Assembly (NCBI RefSeq): GCF_900103525.1
Contig: NZ_FNHN01000001.1
Span: 312,958 to 376,957, forward strand
From: Bacillus sp. OK048
Lineage (GTDB): Bacteria; Bacillota; Bacilli; Bacillales; Cytobacillaceae
Direction: 5' to 3'
Length of the DNA: 64,000 nt
In this document: piece after piece, positions 37,387-47,614 of the stretch
Numbering within the stretch: position 1 is the stretch's first letter
Layout of the letters: every line of letters starts with the position of its first letter
Notes under the pieces: model-generated
What the model was told of the DNA's origin: nothing
Database searches by the model: none
What the model saw: the letters and a program-made list of their open reading frames with translations, nothing else
Position numbers and translations under genes: made by a program

Positions 37387-39981
37387 CTAGCTTTTCAACT
37401 TTTTTTGAAGCTCGTACAACAGATTAATCGCTTGAAGCGGTGTTATATCTAGAAGATCAAGTTCTCTCATTTTATCTATAACTTTCTTCTCTTTAGACGA
37501 CAATTCTTGCTTCTTCGCATCCTTGGGTTCATCAAAGAAAGACAGCTGTGCAGGCTGCTCCTTTATTTCCTTCACTTCCGTTTTCACAGATACAGGTTGT
37601 ACCCCAGGTTTTTCAAGTGCGGATAAAATTTCATTGGCTCGATGAATTAATTCTTTCGGAAGTTCAGCCAATTGCGCCACATGAATTCCATAGGACTTAT
37701 CGGTTGGTCCGTCTTTTATTTTATGAAGAAAGACGAGCTTTCCGTTATGTTCGATTGCACTAACATGAATGTTCGTTAATTTCTCAAGCTCTTTATCCAG
37801 GACGGTTAATTCATGGTAGTGCGTGGAAAACAGTGTTTTCGCCCCGATATGCTTATGAATGTATTCAATAATCGCCTGTGCCAGAGCCATACCGTCATAG
37901 GTTGATGTACCGCGTCCAATTTCATCAAATAGGATCAAGCTATTTTGTGTAGCATTTGTAAGAGCATTCCTTGCTTCCAGCATTTCGACCATAAACGTAC
38001 TTTGGCCAGATATCAAATCATCCGCTGCTCCAATTCTAGTAAAGACCTGGTCAAAAATCGGCAACACCGCTTCATCTGCTGGTACATAACAGCCAATTTG
38101 AGCAAGTATTGCAGTCAAAGCAATTTGACGCATATAGGTACTTTTACCACTCATGTTTGGTCCAGTAATCAGAAGAACTTCTCGCTCATTGTCCATAAAG
38201 CAGTCGTTAGCTACATATTCTTGTGCATTAAGTACTTTTTCGACAACAGGATGTCTGCCTTCGTTTAGGACCATTTTTCGATCGGTTGAAAATGTCGGTT
38301 TCACATAGCGCCGCTCTTCACTCACTTGAGCAAAACATTGGAGCACATCTAACTCGCTCACTGCTTTTGCCGCTGCCTGCAGACGTGGGATATGTTCTTT
38401 AACAATCTCACGGATTTCAGTAAATAAGTTATATTCTAGTTCGCCGCCATTTTCTTCCGCTTGTAAAATTAACGCTTCTTTTTCTTTTAAATCAGGTGTG
38501 ATAAAGCGTTCGGCATTCGATAAGGTTTGTTTTCGTTCATATTGACCTTCTGTTAAATGGTGCAGGTTTGCACGAGTAACTTCAATAAAATAACCAAATA
38601 CTCGGTTATATCCTACCTTCAAGGATTTAATCCCTGTCTTTTCACGCTCCTCGCGCTCTAGCTGGGCAATCCAGGTTTTCCCGTTTCGGCTGGCATCTCG
38701 GTATTGGTCTAACTGGGCATTATACCCGTCACGAATGATATTACCTTCTTTTATCGATAAAGGTGGATTATCAATGATGGCTTGCTCTAATAAATCTGTA
38801 ACTTCCTCGCAAGGATCAAGTGATTCTGCAATTTTATTGACTTCTTCATTCTCCATCCCCTGAAGAATTTGTTTTAAAAAAGGAATTTGCATTAATGATC
38901 GCTTTAACTGAACAAGATCACGGGCATTGACATTGCCAAAAGCAACACGCCCTGCAAGCCTCTCTAAGTCATAGACTTCAGTCAGCTTTTCGCGAAGTTC
39001 CTGCCGTTCAAAATAGTTGTTCTTCAATACTTCTACTATCGTTTGCCGCTGCTCAATTTCCTCACGTGAAATGAGTGGACGATCAATCCATGTTTTCAAC
39101 ATCCTGCCGCCCATCGCCGTCATCGTTTCATCTAAGAGCCAAAGTAAGGAGCCTTTCTTCCCTTTTGAACGAATTGTCTCAGTCAATTCAAGATTTCGTT
39201 TAGAATAGTAATCAATTTTCATATAGTGATGAATTTGATAGGTTGTCACAGGTTGAAGATGATCAAGACTTCGCTTTTGTGAACGGTATAAATAATTAAA
39301 AAGCCTTGCTGTCGTTTGTTTTAATTTATCTTGATTGAGATTGTCGAGAAGATGAGAAAATTTCATTTCTACTGAACTATTATCTTCAATTGAAATCGCG
39401 AGAACATCACGTTCGCGCAGTTTCTTTTGCAAGTCACCGTCAAAGTTATTTGCGACGACAACTTCCTTCGAGCTTAATACTGCAATTTCATTTAATACTT
39501 CGTCAAAATTAGAAGAAAGTTGGGTTACCTTGCTTTCACCTGTTGATAGGTCCGTATAGGCAAATCCGAAAGTACGGTCTTCAAAACATGAAATGGAGGC
39601 GATATAGTTATTTTCTTTATCTGATAATGACTTTCCATCCATTACCGTTCCCGGTGTGATGAGTTGGACTACTTCCCGTCTAACCATGCCTTTTGTTTGT
39701 TTTGCGTCCTCCATTTGCTCACATATCGCAATTTTATAGCCTTTTGAAACCAACTGTTCAATATAATTAGGCGCAGCATGATATGGTACACCACACATGG
39801 GAATCCTATCCTCACTGCCGCCTTCCCGGCTAGTTAAGGTTATCTCCAATTCTTGTGATGCTTTGATCGCATCATCAAAAAACATTTCATAAAAATCTCC
39901 AAGGCGAAAAAATAAAAAGGCATCTTGATAGTCTGCCTTAACGGTTAAGTATTGTTGTATCATCGGCGTATAACCAGCCAT
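37387..39981 (-). CDS. mutS: DNA mismatch repair protein MutS
   Basis: ATG 39981 behind GTGGGGG gives 864 residues. The mismatch-binding [11 protein letters not shown] motif near the N-terminus, the Walker [26 protein letters not shown] and FSTHYHELT are all present, and the C-terminal SLFDE-like LSFFDEP clamp motif is visible. It recognises mismatches and recruits MutL. It is the first gene of mutSL. Confidence 0.98.
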   Translation of the reverse strand: MAGYTPMIQQYLTVKADYQDAFLFFRLGDFYEMFFDDAIKASQELEITLTSREGGSEDRIPMCGVPYHAAPNYIEQLVSKGYKIAICEQMEDAKQTKGMVRREVVQLITPGTVMDGKSLSDKENNYIASISCFEDRTFGFAYTDLSTGESKVTQLSSNFDEVLNEIAVLSSKEVVVANNFDGDLQKKLRERDVLAISIEDNSSVEMKFSHLLDNLNQDKLKQTTARLFNYLYRSQKRSLDHLQPVTTYQIHHYMKIDYYSKRNLELTETIRSKGKKGSLLWLLDETMTAMGGRMLKTWIDRPLISREEIEQRQTIVEVLKNNYFERQELREKLTEVYDLERLAGRVAFGNVNARDLVQLKRSLMQIPFLKQILQGMENEEVNKIAESLDPCEEVTDLLEQAIIDNPPLSIKEGNIIRDGYNAQLDQYRDASRNGKTWIAQLEREEREKTGIKSLKVGYNRVFGYFIEVTRANLHHLTEGQYERKQTLSNAERFITPDLKEKEALILQAEENGGELEYNLFTEIREIVKEHIPRLQAAAKAVSELDVLQCFAQVSEERRYVKPTFSTDRKMVLNEGRHPVVEKVLNAQEYVANDCFMDNEREVLLITGPNMSGKSTYMRQIALTAILAQIGCYVPADEAVLPIFDQVFTRIGAADDLISGQSTFMVEMLEARNALTNATQNSLILFDEIGRGTSTYDGMALAQAIIEYIHKHIGAKTLFSTHYHELTVLDKELEKLTNIHVSAIEHNGKLVFLHKIKDGPTDKSYGIHVAQLAELPKELIHRANEILSALEKPGVQPVSVKTEVKEIKEQPAQLSFFDEPKDAKKQELSSKEKKVIDKMRELDLLDITPLQAINLLYELQKKLKS

Positions 39982-40141
39982 AATGACCCCCACATTTTTA
40001 ATTATTTCGAGTATCTTCGACAAACTATTATATCATAAATCGTGTAGACTTGATTAGGTAGAATTTTCTTTGGGGCGTATTAGGGTAGGAATAGTCTAGG
40101 ATATGTATAAATAGAATGAAAGTAAAAAGAGGTGTTAGTTG

Positions 40142-40852
40142 ATGGGATGGTTTGGCGGCAAATACGAGGAATACGATTTTGAAATGTTTTCAGACAGCCA
40201 TTTTATCATTATCGCCCTTCTATTTGTAGTCTCTGTTGCTATTTTTAAATTTAGAAAAAATTTAAAAGGTAAAAAATGGAGATTTACTGAGATTGGAATC
40301 GCCATTTCATTGATCTTGATAGAATCCAGTTATCATTTTTGGATGTATGTAAATGGAATGTGGGATGTCAGCCATGCTATTCCCTTAGAATTATGCAGTA
40401 TCAGCTTAATTTTATCGGTTATTTTATTGTTAACGCGAAAAAGGATTATCTATGAAATTTTATTATTTACAGCTTTATTGGGTGCATCACAAGCATTATT
40501 TACCCCATTGTTAAATTTTGATTTCCCGCATTTTCGCTTTTTCCACTTCTTCTATACCCATTTAATGATGATCTGGGTGGTCCTATATTTTACATGGATC
40601 CATGGCTATCGGCCAACGATCGTATCAGTCGTAAAACTATTTGTTTTCTTGAATGTTTTAATGCCCGTAATCATGCTAATAAATAAGGCTGTTGATGGTA
40701 ATTATATGTTTTTAAGCCATAAACCTAAAAGTCCAAGCTTGTTGGATCTATTAGGCCCGTATCCCTGGTACATCCTTTCAATGGAGTTTTTATTAATCAC
40801 CTTAAGTCTGATCGTTTGGTTGATATTTAGAGACAAAAGACGCAAAGGTTAA
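40142..40852 (+). CDS. TIGR02206 (YwaF-type) integral membrane protein
   Basis: ATG 40142 behind AGAGGTG gives 236 residues with about seven membrane segments. The family pattern is visible in SHAIPLELCSISLILSVILL, HFFYTHLMMIWVVLY and the C-terminal LLDLLGPYPWYILSMEF. The function is unknown. It is divergent from mutS. Confidence 0.85.
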   Translation: MGWFGGKYEEYDFEMFSDSHFIIIALLFVVSVAIFKFRKNLKGKKWRFTEIGIAISLILIESSYHFWMYVNGMWDVSHAIPLELCSISLILSVILLLTRKRIIYEILLFTALLGASQALFTPLLNFDFPHFRFFHFFYTHLMMIWVVLYFTWIHGYRPTIVSVVKLFVFLNVLMPVIMLINKAVDGNYMFLSHKPKSPSLLDLLGPYPWYILSMEFLLITLSLIVWLIFRDKRRKG

Positions 40853-40909
40853 TTTTTATTGACCTTTTTCGTTTAACTATTTATAATAAGTAAGGTTCCT
40901 AATAAAAGT

Positions 40910-40983
40910 GTCCCGATAGCTCAGCAGGATAGAGCAACAGTTTCCTAAACTGTAGGTCGGAGGTTCGAATCCTCTTCGGGACG
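40910..40983 (+). tRNA. tRNA-Arg (anticodon CCU)
   Basis: A 74-nt cloverleaf: acceptor GTCCCGA/TCGGGAC with discriminator G, D arm GCTC...GAGC, anticodon stem ACAGT/ACTGT with loop TTCCTAA (anticodon CCT), and T arm GGAGG-TTCGAAT-CCTCT (close pairing). CCA is not encoded. It reads AGG codons. Confidence 0.93.
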
Positions 40984-40987
40984 TACG

Positions 40988-41037
40988 AGAAACCTTGCCA
41001 ATTCAACCTTTGTAGGATGTGCGGCAAGGTTTTTTAT
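40988..41037 (+). terminator. terminator after tRNA-Arg
   Basis: AACCTTGCC and GGCAAGGTT form a 9-bp stem followed by TTTTT. The following stretch to 41318 holds a second hairpin (41178-41220) and a short GCCGCAAATGTGCCGCAAAT direct repeat, but no gene that I can see. Confidence 0.75.
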
Positions 41038-41177
41038 TTTATTTAATTCTGCATTGCCGCAAATGTGCCGCAAATGAAAAAATCGCGATGGTTCTTGGTT
41101 GGAAAACCATTTGTGTTTTATTATCTATAGTAGAGTTCTACTCACATTAATAAAAATTTGTCGTAAATAGTGATAAC

Positions 41178-41225
41178 AAAAACCCTATAAACAGCGTTAT
41201 ATCAACGCTTCTAGGGTTTTATTAT
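41178..41225. terminator. nested-hairpin terminator
   Basis: AAAACCCTA/TAGGGTTTT enclose AGCGTT/AACGCT, with A/T-rich flanks on both sides. Confidence 0.6.
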
Positions 41226-41318
41226 TTTTATTCTGCTTTGTAGAATTTTGTATCAGCAGTTTTTTAAACTAGCGTATTGCTTTTTAGTAAAGTAGCATTT
41301 CTTCTTTTTTTAAAAAAT

Positions 41319-41660
41319 TCAATAACTTGACCCGGCAAATTCTTTTGTTTTTTCAATTTGAACCCAATGACGGCAAGCTGGGGAGACATGAAGCTGTGCA
41401 TTTGGTAATGCAAGCGCTAATTTGTAACTTGTGTCTTGTAATAGGATGACACGATCATCTCTTCCATGGATTAATAAAACAGGAAAATTGATTTTTTCAA
41501 GTAGATCAATAGATAGAGCCATGTCACTAACATGTTGTTGTCTTGTTTCAGGAAACATCGATGAAAATCATTCTTGGAGACCTTCTTGCATACTTGATTT
41601 AAAACGCATTTTTACTAAGTCATCATTTTTCGGCCATCGATTGGTCGAAAGCAAAATATC
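41319..41660 (-). pseudogene. alpha/beta hydrolase C-terminal remnant (meta-cleavage hydrolase type)
   Basis: The minus strand carries the second half of an alpha/beta hydrolase. FPVLLIHGRDDRVI and HVSPACRHWVQIEKTKEF (the expected catalytic His segment) resemble MhpC/BphD-type hydrolases of meta-cleavage pathways. An in-frame TGA interrupts it just upstream of the FSSMFPETRQQHV segment. The N-terminal half with the nucleophile serine is missing, replaced by hydroxyacyl-CoA dehydrogenase sequence. It is non-functional. Confidence 0.75.
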
Positions 41661-42218
41661 GACACTAAAATTCGGTTAACTGCAAATGCTGCATCCTGTA
41701 CTGTTATTCCTTTTTCCCCAACTTTTCAAACAATCTCTTAATCTCTTGATAGGTTTCCTGACCGCAGGCGTCTCTACCAATTTCATCACAGGTACTGGAT
41801 TAAGAAAATGCATGCCAATCACTTGAGAAGGATGGTTGGTGCAGTTGCCAAGTTCAGTGATACTTAACCCAGATGTATTGGAGGCAAAGTTTGTATTCGG
41901 TCTGCATAACGTATCAAGCCTTTGGAGCAATGATTTCTTACTCTCCATGTTTTCAATGATCGCTTCAATGACAATATCCGCTAGTTCCTCAATATGAATC
42001 GTTCCATGAATGCGTCCGAGTGTTCGGTCAGCTTCCCTCGCTGGAAAGTTTTCCTTTTTCAACCGAACGGTTTAAATTGGGCTTGATGTTATGTATTCCT
42101 TTTTATAAAAATTTTCCTTAACATTTTGCAGAATCACTGAATACCCCGCGACAGCAGCTGTTTAAGCAATTCCATTCCCAATTGTTCCTTCACCGATTAC
42201 GCCAATGATCTTTTCCAT
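41661..42218 (-). pseudogene. 3-hydroxyacyl-CoA dehydrogenase remnant
   Basis: From ATG 42218 the minus strand reads MEKIIGVIGEGTIGNGIA, then a TAA where CAA (Gln) would fit, then TAAVAGYSVIL. The NAD-binding core continues (ELADIVIEAIIENMESKK, SNTSGLSITEL, VIGMHFLNPVPVMKLVE), then shifts frame to KRLFEKLG and ITVQDAAFAVNR before joining a hydrolase fragment. Stops, a frameshift and loss of the C-terminal domain show that it is dead. It once supplied the beta-oxidation step before the thiolase at 42308. Confidence 0.85.
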
Positions 42219-42307
42219 GAAACGATCTCTTACTTATTTACTTATTGTTTGTATAATTTATCCCGCATTAACGGGCAAGTATGATCCCTACTGATGGAGG
42301 TTTCACT

Positions 42308-43486
42308 TTATAGCGCTTCCACAATCATGGCGGCCGCTGGTCCACCACCCGCGCAAAGAGAGGCACAGCCATATTTAGAACCGCGACGCTGCATTTCATA
42401 GATTAACGTTGTTAACAATCTGGCTCCCGTACAGCCAACAGGGTGACCTAATGAAATACCGGAACCATTTGCATTCACTTGATCCATCGGAATATTTAGT
42501 TCACGATTGACAGCTAAAAATTGGGCCGCAAAAGCTTCATTGATTTCCCAATAATCAATCTCATTCATTTGCAAGCCGGCAAATTGTAAGGCTTTATGAA
42601 CAGCTGGAACAACTCCAATTCCCATTCTTTTCGGATCGACTGCAGCGGACGCGGAAGAGACAATTCTAGCTAACGGCTTTAATCCAAGCTCAATTGCCCT
42701 TTCCTTAGCCATTAGGATGACAGCTGCTCCACCGTCATTGAGACTAGAAGCATTTCCGGCTGTTACAGTTCCATCCTTTTTAAAGGCAGGCCGTAATTTG
42801 GACAACGATTCCATGCTCGTGGTTGGATTTGGATGTTCATCTTGGTCAATTGTTTTCGTTACTCGTTTCATCTTCACTTCAACAGGGGCAATCTCTTGTT
42901 TAAATGTTTTATTTTGAGTGGCATTACAGGCTCTCTGATGACTAATGACTGCCAGTTCGTCTTGTTCTTCGCGGCTTATCTGATACTCCTCGGCAAGTGT
43001 TTCTGCCGTTACGCCCATGTGATAATCATTGAAAGCATCTATTAAAGCATCATTTAGTAAAGAGTCTACAATTGAACTGTCCCCCATCTTCAAACCCCCG
43101 CGAACCTTTGGTAACAGATAAGGAACATTTGTCATACTCTCATACCCAACCGCTGCTCCAATATCAATCTTGCCAAGCATAATATTTTGGACGACGATTT
43201 CAACGGCACGCAAGGAAGAAGGACACTGCTGATTAATCGTGGAAGCGACCGTCTCTACAGAACACCCGGCCCCTAATGCGACTTGGCGGGCTGTATTGCC
43301 TTTACAACCTGCTTGGTATATATGGCCTCCCACCACTTCTTCAATTTGATTTGCTTCAATCCCCGCAGCTTCAACCGCTGCTATTAAAGCGTGTACTCCT
43401 AAGTCCACTGCAGTTAAATCTTTAAACGCTCCGAAATAATCACCGATTGGGGTTCTTTTTGCACTAACAATAACCGCTTCACGCAT
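42308..43486 (-). CDS. acetyl-CoA C-acyltransferase (thiolase)
   Basis: ATG 43486 behind TGGAGG gives 392 residues. The acyl-accepting cysteine is Cys88 in INQQCPSSLRA. NEAFAAQFLAV, NGSGISLGHPVGCTGAR and CASLCAGGGPA supply the other catalytic segments. It cleaves 3-ketoacyl-CoA with CoA or condenses two acyl-CoA units; next to a CoA ligase and a hydroxyacyl-CoA dehydrogenase remnant, a degradative role is likely. It is 43 nt downstream of the ligase. Confidence 0.92.
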   Translation of the reverse strand: MREAVIVSAKRTPIGDYFGAFKDLTAVDLGVHALIAAVEAAGIEANQIEEVVGGHIYQAGCKGNTARQVALGAGCSVETVASTINQQCPSSLRAVEIVVQNIMLGKIDIGAAVGYESMTNVPYLLPKVRGGLKMGDSSIVDSLLNDALIDAFNDYHMGVTAETLAEEYQISREEQDELAVISHQRACNATQNKTFKQEIAPVEVKMKRVTKTIDQDEHPNPTTSMESLSKLRPAFKKDGTVTAGNASSLNDGGAAVILMAKERAIELGLKPLARIVSSASAAVDPKRMGIGVVPAVHKALQFAGLQMNEIDYWEINEAFAAQFLAVNRELNIPMDQVNANGSGISLGHPVGCTGARLLTTLIYEMQRRGSKYGCASLCAGGGPAAAMIVEAL

Positions 43487-43529
43487 GGCTAATTCCTCCA
43501 TTTGATAAGAATGCGAATCTATTCATTTT

Positions 43530-45086
43530 TTAAATAATAGAAGGTTTATGTATTTTTTTTTCTGGTTGATATTGGTCTCTCAATACATTCTTTTGGATTT
43601 TCCCGATCGATGTCCTTTGGAAATCCTCAATAAATTTAAAAATTTGCGGGATTTTAAAATAGGATAATCTTTCTTCGCAGTATGATTTTATTTCCTGTTC
43701 TGAAAGACTATATCCTTCCTTCAATTTAATAAAAGCGGCAACGGTCTCTTCTCTTAAATGATCAGGGACAGCAATAACAGCACAGTCCTCAACACTTGAA
43801 TGATCTCGAATAATATTTTCTACCTCTAGTGAAGATATATTTTCTCCGGCACGCTTAATCATATCTTTGTTACGATCGACAAACCAAATATATCCATTTT
43901 TTTGATAATAGCCATTATCCCCTGTGTAAAGCCATCCATCTCGTAAGGTTTCCTTCGTTGCTTCCGGATTTTTATAATACCCTCTCATTAACGATGGTGA
44001 TTTGATAATGATTTCTCCCACTTGGTTTGGTCCCAATTCGGTTCCATTTTCATCGATAACCTTTACCTCATGCCCTAAAGCTGGCTTCCCGATAGGGACG
44101 ATTCCTGTGCGTTCATCCATGATTCTTTTTTCATAAATAGGTGTTACAATCGAGGTTGTGATTGATTCTGTCATGCCATACCATTGATACAGTTTAATAC
44201 CAAAGCGAGCTTCAAACTCTTCTAATTCATTAAAAGTAACAAATAGACCGTAACCAGCTTTTTTAAGGGTATGTTCTTTTTCATTTGGATGATCATCTGT
44301 TTGTAAAAGCATTTTAATGACCGTTGCTACAAAACTTGAAACTGTTGGTTGGTATCTTTGAACATCATCCCAAAATGTGGATGAACTAAATCGTTTCAGT
44401 AGAACGATTGAACAACCCGCAACTAAAGAAGCCATCGTCGTATAATACTGTGAATTAACATGAAATAAAGGTAGAAAAATTAAATAACGGTCAAATGGTG
44501 TTAGCCACTGGTTTCGCACAGAAGTTTCTCCTGCAAAAATGTAATTTTCGTGTGTAATTTCAGCGCCCTTAGGTTTTGAAGTGGTTCCAGACGTGTACAT
44601 TAAACAACACACATTTTTTGAACTAACATCATTCACATGAGAACTTGCAGGAAATTTGCTTAAATAAGTTAACCAATTTTCCGTAATCACATCGGTAAAT
44701 AACAGATTACTTGAATCAACTAACTCTTTTATTTTTCCTTGAAAAAGTTCTTGATCTCCGATAAAACCAGCAGCATCTGAATGATTGATAAAATACTCAA
44801 TTTCATAAGCGGTCGAGGCAGTATTAATCGGGACAAGCACAGCCCCAATTGCCCCACAACCAAACCAAAAATAATAAAATTCTGGGGAATTACTGAGTAA
44901 AACGGCAACCTTATCACCTTTTTTTATACCTTTTGCTTTAAGATAATTCCCTGTTTGATTAACCCGAAGTAGTAGCTCTTCATACGATATACATTGATCT
45001 TGATAATAGAGAAATATTTTCTTTGGGTGTAATTCAGTTTTTTCTTTAATAACCTCGTATATTGTTTTATCTCCTGTAATTAGCAT
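43530..45086 (-). CDS. AMP-dependent acyl-CoA ligase
   Basis: ATG 45086 behind GGGGGAAG gives 518 residues. The adenylation signature YTSGTTSKPKGAEITH, YQWYGMTES, DGWLYTGDNGYY and the C-terminal catalytic Lys region QRTSIGKIQKN are intact. The enzyme activates a carboxylic acid to its CoA thioester. In this setting an aromatic or medium-chain acid is plausible, but the substrate cannot be read from sequence. It heads a ligase-thiolase unit just downstream of the sigma-54 activator gene. Confidence 0.9.
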   Translation of the reverse strand: MLITGDKTIYEVIKEKTELHPKKIFLYYQDQCISYEELLLRVNQTGNYLKAKGIKKGDKVAVLLSNSPEFYYFWFGCGAIGAVLVPINTASTAYEIEYFINHSDAAGFIGDQELFQGKIKELVDSSNLLFTDVITENWLTYLSKFPASSHVNDVSSKNVCCLMYTSGTTSKPKGAEITHENYIFAGETSVRNQWLTPFDRYLIFLPLFHVNSQYYTTMASLVAGCSIVLLKRFSSSTFWDDVQRYQPTVSSFVATVIKMLLQTDDHPNEKEHTLKKAGYGLFVTFNELEEFEARFGIKLYQWYGMTESITTSIVTPIYEKRIMDERTGIVPIGKPALGHEVKVIDENGTELGPNQVGEIIIKSPSLMRGYYKNPEATKETLRDGWLYTGDNGYYQKNGYIWFVDRNKDMIKRAGENISSLEVENIIRDHSSVEDCAVIAVPDHLREETVAAFIKLKEGYSLSEQEIKSYCEERLSYFKIPQIFKFIEDFQRTSIGKIQKNVLRDQYQPEKKIHKPSII

Positions 45087-45150
45087 GCTAGCTTCCCCCA
45101 ATCCAAATTATTTTTTTATTCCTTATTTTCAGAAATTAATAGATACGTAA

Positions 45151-47202
45151 CTACCAAGATTTCAACTGATATTTCGCTAGCTTTTCATATAAAACAGACC
45201 GGCTAATTCCTAACACTTTTGCTGCTTTTGTTTTATTTCCTTGAGTCTGTTGTAATGCTCTCATGATCATTTGCTGTTCCGTTAGTTGACGTGCATCCTC
45301 AAGAATGACATTTCTTTTCCCTGTAAAAAATCCATTGATTTCTTCCGAATTTTCCGAACTCATTTCCAATACGTCATGCCTGGCATTTTGAATATGCTTT
45401 GGTAAGTCCTCTACCTCAATAATTCGTTTATCCGTAAAAGTCATGGCACTTTCAATCACATTCTTCAATTCTCTTATATTACCTGGCCAACTATAGTAAG
45501 TAAAAATATCCTCTACAGCTGGGTCCATTCCAATAATGCTGGTTCCAAGAAACTTATTTAATTCCTTCATAAACCTTTTTGTAAGTACCATAATATCTTT
45601 TCTTCTTTCTCTAAGAGCGGGAATATCAATGGTTACAACGTTTAAGCGATAGTACAAGTCTTCTCTAAACTTGCCATTTTTGATCATTAATTCTAAATTT
45701 CGGTGAGTAGCGGCAATAATTCGTACATCCACATGAATTTGTTTAATGCCTCCTACTCTGTAAAATCCCCTATCCTGGAATACTCTTAATAATTTTGCTT
45801 GAAGTGGAGGTGCCATATCACCTATTTCGTCTAGAAAGAGTGTTCCTCCATTTGCTAAGTCAAACTTACCGATTTTCCCTCCTTTTTCTGCTCCCGTAAA
45901 TGCACCTTGTTCGTAACCAAAAAATTCCGATTCAAGTAAATGTTCAGGAATGGCAGCACAGTTAACTGAGACAAATGGATAATCCTTGCGATCACTTGCA
46001 TTATGGATGGCCTGTGCAAACAGTTCTTTTCCAGTACCGCTTTCCCCTCTTATGAGGATCGTTGAACGTCCTTTTGCAGCTTTTAAAGCATACCGAAGTG
46101 TTTTTTTCATACCTAAGTCTTCTGTAATAATTTTTTCAAACGAAATCAATGATTTATTTGATTTTTTTTCTTCCTCATTTTTATCTTTTTGTTTATTTAA
46201 ACTCTCATATTGTCGAATTAACCCGAGGATTTCAGCCATTTTATTTGATAGGTCATAGTGCCTCATTTTTTCTCGTGCTTCGTTAATTCCATTGTACATA
46301 ATCCTGCTTATAGCCCCAATAATATTACCATCCTCAAAAACAGGAATATTCTGGATAATACATAGAACCCCATTAAACTCTACTACTCTGCTAAGGTCAG
46401 CAACTCCAGACTCTAGAACTTTTTCCAAATTTAATATCGGTATAACTTCTTTTATAGGTTTACCTAGCCCCTTTTCATTTTCGACATTAAACAAATATGG
46501 AATTTTATGATTTAAAAAAATTATTTTTCCATGCTCATTTACAATAGCAATACCATCGTATAGTTGTTCGATAATTGCATCAAGCATATTTTGCCATCTT
46601 TTTATATTCTTCGTTTGTTTTATTTCTTTCAAAAGTAAATCATTTTGAAAAACAGTATTACCTTCTGTGAAAATAGGTAATGAGGAGTGTAACAATGGCT
46701 TATTAACTTTTGAATAATCCTTATCTAGAAGATAAAGAATGCCATCATCCATGATTATTATGTTTTTTTCTTCGTTCAATTTAAAGGCACCTAGAAAATT
46801 TAAAAAGATTGCTTTTTCTAGTTGGCTCTTTGTCCAATTTGTTTTTCTTGCATGACTAATTATGTCCTTCATTTTAATTAATCCTAGTAATTGTTTTTTA
46901 TCTTCAAGGATGATAAAAGAGCAAACTTTATAGTCAACTAGATATTCCTTCACATCATCATATTTCATATCATAGACAGAAGAACCTTGAAATTCATTTA
47001 CATAGCCCTCTATCTTCGTATCAAGAGAAATATTTGCCAAGAGTACTTGATAAAGTACTTCTCTGTTAAACACACCAAATAATTGTTTATTATCATCTAA
47101 TACCGGAACCACTTCGTAATCGCTTTCATTTAAGAGGCTAATTGCCTTATAGAAACTATCTGACTTCTTTAGATAAGATCGTGAAATGATATTTTCTAAA
47201 AT
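45151..47202 (-). CDS. sigma-54-dependent transcriptional activator (CBS-PAS-AAA-Fis)
   Basis: Two CBS motifs lie near the N-terminus ([39 protein letters not shown]), followed by a PAS domain ([20 protein letters not shown]). The AAA+ domain has [18 protein letters not shown] (sigma-54 contact) and [10 protein letters not shown], and a Fis-type helix ends the protein ([20 protein letters not shown]). The frame is open to ATG 47343, but that start has a poor ribosome site. GGAGG at 47211-47215 sits exactly 8 nt before an ATT codon at 47202, where domain homology begins. It is the only bEBP here and the likely activator of the sigma-54 promoters. Confidence 0.93.
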   Translation of the reverse strand: MLENIISRSYLKKSDSFYKAISLLNESDYEVVPVLDDNKQLFGVFNREVLYQVLLANISLDTKIEGYVNEFQGSSVYDMKYDDVKEYLVDYKVCSFIILEDKKQLLGLIKMKDIISHARKTNWTKSQLEKAIFLNFLGAFKLNEEKNIIIMDDGILYLLDKDYSKVNKPLLHSSLPIFTEGNTVFQNDLLLKEIKQTKNIKRWQNMLDAIIEQLYDGIAIVNEHGKIIFLNHKIPYLFNVENEKGLGKPIKEVIPILNLEKVLESGVADLSRVVEFNGVLCIIQNIPVFEDGNIIGAISRIMYNGINEAREKMRHYDLSNKMAEILGLIRQYESLNKQKDKNEEEKKSNKSLISFEKIITEDLGMKKTLRYALKAAKGRSTILIRGESGTGKELFAQAIHNASDRKDYPFVSVNCAAIPEHLLESEFFGYEQGAFTGAEKGGKIGKFDLANGGTLFLDEIGDMAPPLQAKLLRVFQDRGFYRVGGIKQIHVDVRIIAATHRNLELMIKNGKFREDLYYRLNVVTIDIPALRERRKDIMVLTKRFMKELNKFLGTSIIGMDPAVEDIFTYYSWPGNIRELKNVIESAMTFTDKRIIEVEDLPKHIQNARHDVLEMSSENSEEINGFFTGKRNVILEDARQLTEQQMIMRALQQTQGNKTKAAKVLGISRSVLYEKLAKYQLKSW

Positions 47203-47412
47203 TTTTAAGCCCTCCCTTTTAACAGAGAATACTATAGAATAACACTTATTGCCAATATTCTGACTTTTAATTATACAATAATAACATATTCTTCTAAAAA
47301 AAGATAAAAGACCTCTGGTCAACACCCAATTTTGAACACACATCTTATCATAAATTTTTCATATCATTTCTGCTATATGTATTGGGATTGTATATTGTTA
47401 CTTTATTATATA

Positions 47413-47428
47413 TGCAAATTTCTTGCCA
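47413..47428 (-). promoter_or_regulatory. sigma-54 (-24/-12) promoter for the activator gene
   Basis: The minus strand reads TGGCAAGAAATTTGCA, a match in the invariant GG and GC positions with 10-nt spacing. It suggests positive autoregulation. Confidence 0.7.
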
Positions 47429-47490
47429 ACACCATAAAGAGTACTATCCCATTATTTTTCGATTTTTAAACATTTCTTCTCGTAAACATT

Positions 47491-47530
47491 TTGTCCTGAA
47501 ATACATACAATTGTCCGTATTTCAGGACAA
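47491..47530. repeat. 14-bp perfect inverted repeat upstream of the activator gene
   Basis: TTGTCCTGAAATAC (47491-47504) and GTATTTCAGGACAA (47517-47530) pair exactly around a 12-nt spacer that contains another TTGTCC. It lies 63-117 bp upstream of the activator's sigma-54 promoter. It could be an operator or UAS. No T run makes a terminator unlikely. Confidence 0.6.
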
Positions 47531-47614
47531 TCAATTTTATCAATGTACATAAAATAAAATGGTACGGGTGCCAATCTCTCAATGATAGCACCCTCACCTT
47601 AATATTTTTTACAT

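Noticed and set aside
41550-41580. In-frame TGA in the hydrolase as a selenocysteine codon
   Set aside because: A tRNA-Sec exists in the window, but the gene is N-terminally truncated, no SECIS-like hairpin is evident directly after the TGA, and Ser or Ala is expected at this position. A nonsense mutation is simpler.
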